The notes beneath the pieces are model-generated. The model saw only the letters and a list, made by a program, of their open reading frames with translations. It was not told where the DNA came from and searched no databases. Below are positions 6,139 through 9,646 of a stretch of DNA of 9,646 nucleotides, piece after piece; the first letter of the stretch is position 1, and every line of letters starts with the position of its first letter. This stretch comes from Prevotellaceae bacterium (GTDB lineage Bacteria > Bacteroidota > Bacteroidia > Bacteroidales > Bacteroidaceae). The DNA lies in contig JAFLUV010000092.1 of the NCBI GenBank assembly GCA_022508635.1, positions 1 through 9,646 on the forward strand, written 5' to 3'. A program made the position numbers and the translations under genes.

Positions 6139-9100
6139 ATGAAACGCTTTACTTTTCTAACACTCCTGTTCCTTGCAGTATTTGCCAATGCATTCAGTGC
6201 CGCAGACCTGAGCAAGGCACGATGGTACACAATCAAGGTAGACAACGGCGGCTACCTAAGCACTAAATCCGGCTACACGAGCGGTGTTTACCTTACTCTG
6301 AGCAATACGGCTGAGGACACGAGCGACAATGGCCTATGGACGTACATCGGAAGTGAGGCCGACGGATATACGTTCTACAATAAGGCGCGGGGCGAAGGCT
6401 ACGTACTCAGCATGTCGGGCTCCGAGGCCAGTGCACGGGCCAAGCTGGTCAGTGCGAGCAGCACGGGCAATACTACCAAGTTCGACATCGGGAAGAATGG
6501 CAACGGCCTATGGGTCAAGGAGCACGGATCGGCCAGCAATTACTGGAACAAGCGTGGCAGCTACCTTGCCTATTGGAACGATGCTGCGGGCAGCAGCGAT
6601 ACGGGGTCGCGCTTCATATTCACCGTTCAGGGGATTCCCGACGATATATTCAGTACGGCCGAGCAGGAGGACAACTACTACTATGTTGCCTTTGCCAACT
6701 CCGGCCTTGTCCTTCAGGACATGGGGCCTGACAAGAACATAACGACGCAGGCTCGCAAGTACGGCGAGGAGAGCCAGCTATGGAAGCTTGTCGGAGAGGA
6801 GGGGCGATTCCAGTTCGTGAACAAGGGTTCCGGCAGGCGTGCCTGCTATGATGGAAGCCGCATCAAGACGCGGACGAGCAACGACGCCAGTGGGTTCACC
6901 ATCGAGAAGACGACCAATGCCAGCTACGTAGGGAGATACGAGGTGGCATGGCTGGGCGCTGCATCGCAGGCCAACCGCTACCTCAACCAGTGGGGCGGCA
7001 CGGGTGCAGGCAAGGAGATCGGGCTGTGGGCAAGCGGGGACGTGAACAATATACTCTACCTCGTAGGCGAAGCAGACGTACTGCCATCGGAGTACTGTAC
7101 CGGGCAGAGGGGATCGCGCCCAAGCGGGATACACGACATGTCGTTGTGGTACGACGTGCCGGCTACTGCCACAGGCGTCGCTGATACGTGGATGGAGTAC
7201 GCACTTCCGCTGGGCAACGGCCAGCTGGGCGCAACCATACGCGGCGGCATACTATGCGACGACATACAGTTCAACGAGAAGACGCTATGGAGCGGATATG
7301 CCACCAACGGCAGTTCCGTAGGGCAGGGCTACTTCCAGAACTTCGGCTCCATACTGGTGAAGGATAAGAGCGGGACGTTCTCGGCCAAGGCGAGCGAGGG
7401 GAAGCCCATAGAGGACTACAGCCGCTACCTGGATATCATTGACGGCGTGGCGGGCGTCAACTTCCGGTCGCCCGACCGTCAGACGGCCTTCCGCCGCCGA
7501 TACTTTGCCTCTGCCGCCGACCGTGTCTTCGTGGCCCGCTATGAGGCGGAAGGCACCGAGAGGCTTGCACTTGAGATAAGCTACGATGCAGACGGTCAGA
7601 TCAATGCGAGCGGTGTGACGTACGGGACGGAGAGTGACGGTACGGCCTCGGCTACGTTCCATGGGAAGCTGCAGATTGTGAGCTACGACACGCAGTTCAG
7701 GGTGAAGACGGACGGACGGCTGAGCGTCACGCCGGAGGGCATCAGCCTAAGCGACGCCACGTGGGCGGACGTCATCATGGCGGCGGCTACGGACTATGAC
7801 GCGGGGAAACCAGGGTGCGTGAGCGGACAGACGGCGGTTAGCCTGGCAGCGACCGTAGCCTCGCGCATCGACGGTGCAGTCGGCAAGGGCTATGACGCCC
7901 TGCTCTCCGACCACAAGGCAATACACAGCAGCCTGATGAACCGCGTAAGCCTACAGCTGGGGGGCTACTCCGAGAAGACCACGGAGGACCTAATCAAGTA
8001 CTACAATGCCTCAGAGCAGAACAAGCAGGGCAGCGACGGGCTGTTCCTCGAGACACTGTACTTCCAGTACGGCCGCTACTTCACCATCGGCACCAACCTC
8101 GATACGTCGATCCATGCCCCGTCGAACCTTCAGGGCATCTGGAACGACCGCAGCAACACATCCTTCTGGCACTGCGACATACACGCTGACATCAACGTGC
8201 AGATGAACTACTGGCCTGCCGACCCTGCCAACCTGTCGGAGATGCACCTGCCCTTCCTCGACCACATACTGGACTTAGGCGCGCCCGGCAGCAACTCGCC
8301 GTGGTATCAGCTGGCGTCGAAGCTAAAGAGCGGCTCCAAGGGATGGACGGTGGCCGTGGAGAACAACATATTCGGCGGCACGTCGACATGGAGCAACAGC
8401 TCGATGAAGACGCTCGGTGCATGGTACTGCTCACATTTGTGGAGGCACTACAAGTATACGGCAGACCGCGACTTCCTGTGCAGGGCGCTGCCCGTCATGT
8501 ACCAGTGTGCCCTCTTCATCAAGTCTATCTCGACGAAGGATGCCAACGGGCTGTACGAGATAAAGGGCGAGTGGAGTCCCGAGCACGGTCCGGAGGACGT
8601 GACCGCCTTCGCCCAGCAGACGGCCTACGAGCTGCTGGACAACGTGATGGCGGGGCATAGGGAGCTGGGCGGCGACTCGCCGCTCACCGCAGCCGAGATA
8701 TCTGCCATACAGGACCTCTACGACCACTTCGACCGCGGCCTCTGGACGGAGACCTACGGCGGCAAGCCCTGTATCTCGGAGTGGAAGAACAATGCCCTCA
8801 CCGACCAGGGGCACCGTCACCTCTCCCACCTCATGTGTCTCTATCCCCTGGCACAAATCAACGCCTACGACCCGAGCCCCGAGGCACAGCGGCTCTTCGA
8901 GGCGGCGCGCAACGCCCAGGTAGCACGCAACGGCGACGTGACGGGCTGGTCCATGGGCTGGCAGACCAATACCTACAGCCGCCTGCTCGACGGCGACCGC
9001 GCCCGCAGGAACCTGACCCTGGCGCTCAGGCATTCAGGGAGCTACGTCATAGAGATGAGCAACTACGGCGGATGCTACTATAACCTCTTCGACGCACATT

Positions 9101-9621
9101 CGCCCTTCCAGATCGACGGCAACTTTGGCTGCACCAGCGGCATCTGTGAGATGCTCCTCCAGTCCTACGACGACGTCGTCACCCTCCTCCCGGCCCTGCC
9201 CACGGCATGGAGCAGCGGCAGCGTCAGCGGGCTCAAGGCACAGGGCAACTTCACCGTAGACGAGACCTGGCAGGAGGGCAGGCTCACGGCCGCCACCATC
9301 CGTAGCCACGCCGGCCAGCCCCTGCGCATCCGCTACGAAGGGCTCAAGGACCCCGCCTACGTCATACGGCTCAACGGCGAGCAGGTTGCACCCGTCGCCG
9401 ACGGCAACGTCTATGCGATTCCCGGCGCAGGCAAGGGCGACACCGTCACCATCACATACGAGGACGGCACCAGCACACCGCTCACCATGCAGCAGCCCTC
9501 CGACGAGCAGGCCTACACCCTAAGCGGCATCCGCCTCCATCGCCGCGACCTCAGGCGCCGCCTCGCCCAGGGACAGCGCGGCAACATCTACGTCCAGAAG
9601 GGCAAGGCCTTCGTCATGTAG
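6139..9621 (+). CDS. Secreted multi-domain GH95 glycosidase, probable alpha-L-fucosidase
   Basis: The protein has 1160 residues and a signal peptide (MKRFTFLTLLFLAVFANA). Two consecutive ricin/beta-trefoil-like modules follow (about 29-167 and 180-311), each opening with a YxV strand and carrying GLWTYIG or QLWKLVG blocks; they probably bind carbohydrate. The GH95 part starts near 336 with WYDVPATATG and MEYALPLGNGQLGA. It contains SNLQGIWND (662-670), DINVQMNYWPAD (684-695), the probable general acid Glu815 in EWSPEHGPED, HRHLSHL (892-898), and Asp993 in QIDGNFGCTSG, matching the acid and the Asn-activating Asp described for Bifidobacterium AfcA. Where most members I recall have NIN, this one has Asp684-Ile-Asn686. 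A C-terminal sandwich and a short tail (1125-1158) follow. GH95 enzymes release alpha-1,2-fucose by inversion, and some prefer alpha-L-galactose; the substrate here is not proven. G+C rises strongly along the gene. No susC/susD genes are visible nearby. Confidence 0.9.
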   Translation: MKRFTFLTLLFLAVFANAFSAADLSKARWYTIKVDNGGYLSTKSGYTSGVYLTLSNTAEDTSDNGLWTYIGSEADGYTFYNKARGEGYVLSMSGSEASARAKLVSASSTGNTTKFDIGKNGNGLWVKEHGSASNYWNKRGSYLAYWNDAAGSSDTGSRFIFTVQGIPDDIFSTAEQEDNYYYVAFANSGLVLQDMGPDKNITTQARKYGEESQLWKLVGEEGRFQFVNKGSGRRACYDGSRIKTRTSNDASGFTIEKTTNASYVGRYEVAWLGAASQANRYLNQWGGTGAGKEIGLWASGDVNNILYLVGEADVLPSEYCTGQRGSRPSGIHDMSLWYDVPATATGVADTWMEYALPLGNGQLGATIRGGILCDDIQFNEKTLWSGYATNGSSVGQGYFQNFGSILVKDKSGTFSAKASEGKPIEDYSRYLDIIDGVAGVNFRSPDRQTAFRRRYFASAADRVFVARYEAEGTERLALEISYDADGQINASGVTYGTESDGTASATFHGKLQIVSYDTQFRVKTDGRLSVTPEGISLSDATWADVIMAAATDYDAGKPGCVSGQTAVSLAATVASRIDGAVGKGYDALLSDHKAIHSSLMNRVSLQLGGYSEKTTEDLIKYYNASEQNKQGSDGLFLETLYFQYGRYFTIGTNLDTSIHAPSNLQGIWNDRSNTSFWHCDIHADINVQMNYWPADPANLSEMHLPFLDHILDLGAPGSNSPWYQLASKLKSGSKGWTVAVENNIFGGTSTWSNSSMKTLGAWYCSHLWRHYKYTADRDFLCRALPVMYQCALFIKSISTKDANGLYEIKGEWSPEHGPEDVTAFAQQTAYELLDNVMAGHRELGGDSPLTAAEISAIQDLYDHFDRGLWTETYGGKPCISEWKNNALTDQGHRHLSHLMCLYPLAQINAYDPSPEAQRLFEAARNAQVARNGDVTGWSMGWQTNTYSRLLDGDRARRNLTLALRHSGSYVIEMSNYGGCYYNLFDAHSPFQIDGNFGCTSGICEMLLQSYDDVVTLLPALPTAWSSGSVSGLKAQGNFTVDETWQEGRLTAATIRSHAGQPLRIRYEGLKDPAYVIRLNGEQVAPVADGNVYAIPGAGKGDTVTITYEDGTSTPLTMQQPSDEQAYTLSGIRLHRRDLRRRLAQGQRGNIYVQKGKAFVM

Positions 9622-9646
9622 CACGCAAGGCCCCGGCGTCAGACCG

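Noticed and set aside
8431..9033. Long reverse-strand open frame inside the GH95 gene, plus several similar ones
   Set aside because: These arise from the high G+C of the gene, which makes stops rare in other frames. The products show no recognisable family, and the GH95 frame carries all conserved motifs.
6139..9621. Polysaccharide utilisation locus centred on the GH95 gene
   Set aside because: No SusC/SusD pair, sugar-sensing regulator or second glycoside hydrolase lies in the window, and the upstream neighbour is aroB. The right side is cut off, so the question stays open.

Overview
The window looks like chromosomal DNA from a Bacteroidota bacterium, most likely order Bacteroidales and possibly Prevotellaceae. 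Three things support this. The upstream regions carry TAnnTTTG-type -7 elements and lack clear Shine-Dalgarno sequences. Secreted proteins dominate outside the housekeeping genes (an outer-membrane barrel with an acidic N-terminus, a double-domain esterase-like hydrolase, and a multi-domain GH95 glycosidase). The GH95 protein also ends in a short YTLSGIRL...GNIYVQKGK-type tail like those on secreted Prevotella proteins. I cannot assign a species.

Layout: positions 1-4786 read leftward. A likely four-gene cluster runs ribE (riboflavin synthase) -> a secreted tandem alpha/beta-hydrolase -> folA (dihydrofolate reductase) -> thyA (thymidylate synthase). The gaps are 23 bp, a 4-bp ATGA overlap, and 54 bp. 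After a 235-bp AT-rich gap, an outer-membrane beta-barrel gene with its own good promoter follows, and the left window edge cuts off its 3' end. A 183-bp divergent promoter region (4787-4969) separates this block from the rightward genes aroB (3-dehydroquinate synthase) and a 1160-residue GH95-family glycosidase that nearly reaches the right edge.

Functional links: ThyA consumes methylene-tetrahydrofolate and releases dihydrofolate, which FolA reduces again. AroB feeds the shikimate pathway, which leads to chorismate and thus to p-aminobenzoate and folate. RibE makes riboflavin for flavin cofactors. The tandem hydrolase and the GH95 enzyme carry signal peptides and probably act on carbohydrate outside the cytoplasm, removing ester groups and terminal alpha-L-fucose or a related sugar. 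No SusC/SusD pair or regulator is visible, so a polysaccharide utilisation locus cannot be claimed.

I see no mobile element, CRISPR array, RNA gene or clearly new system. The points most worth a second look are the internally duplicated hydrolase inside a folate/flavin cluster, an Asp in place of a conserved Asn in the GH95 active-site motif, the steep rise in G+C along the GH95 gene, and three imperfect repeats just upstream of it.
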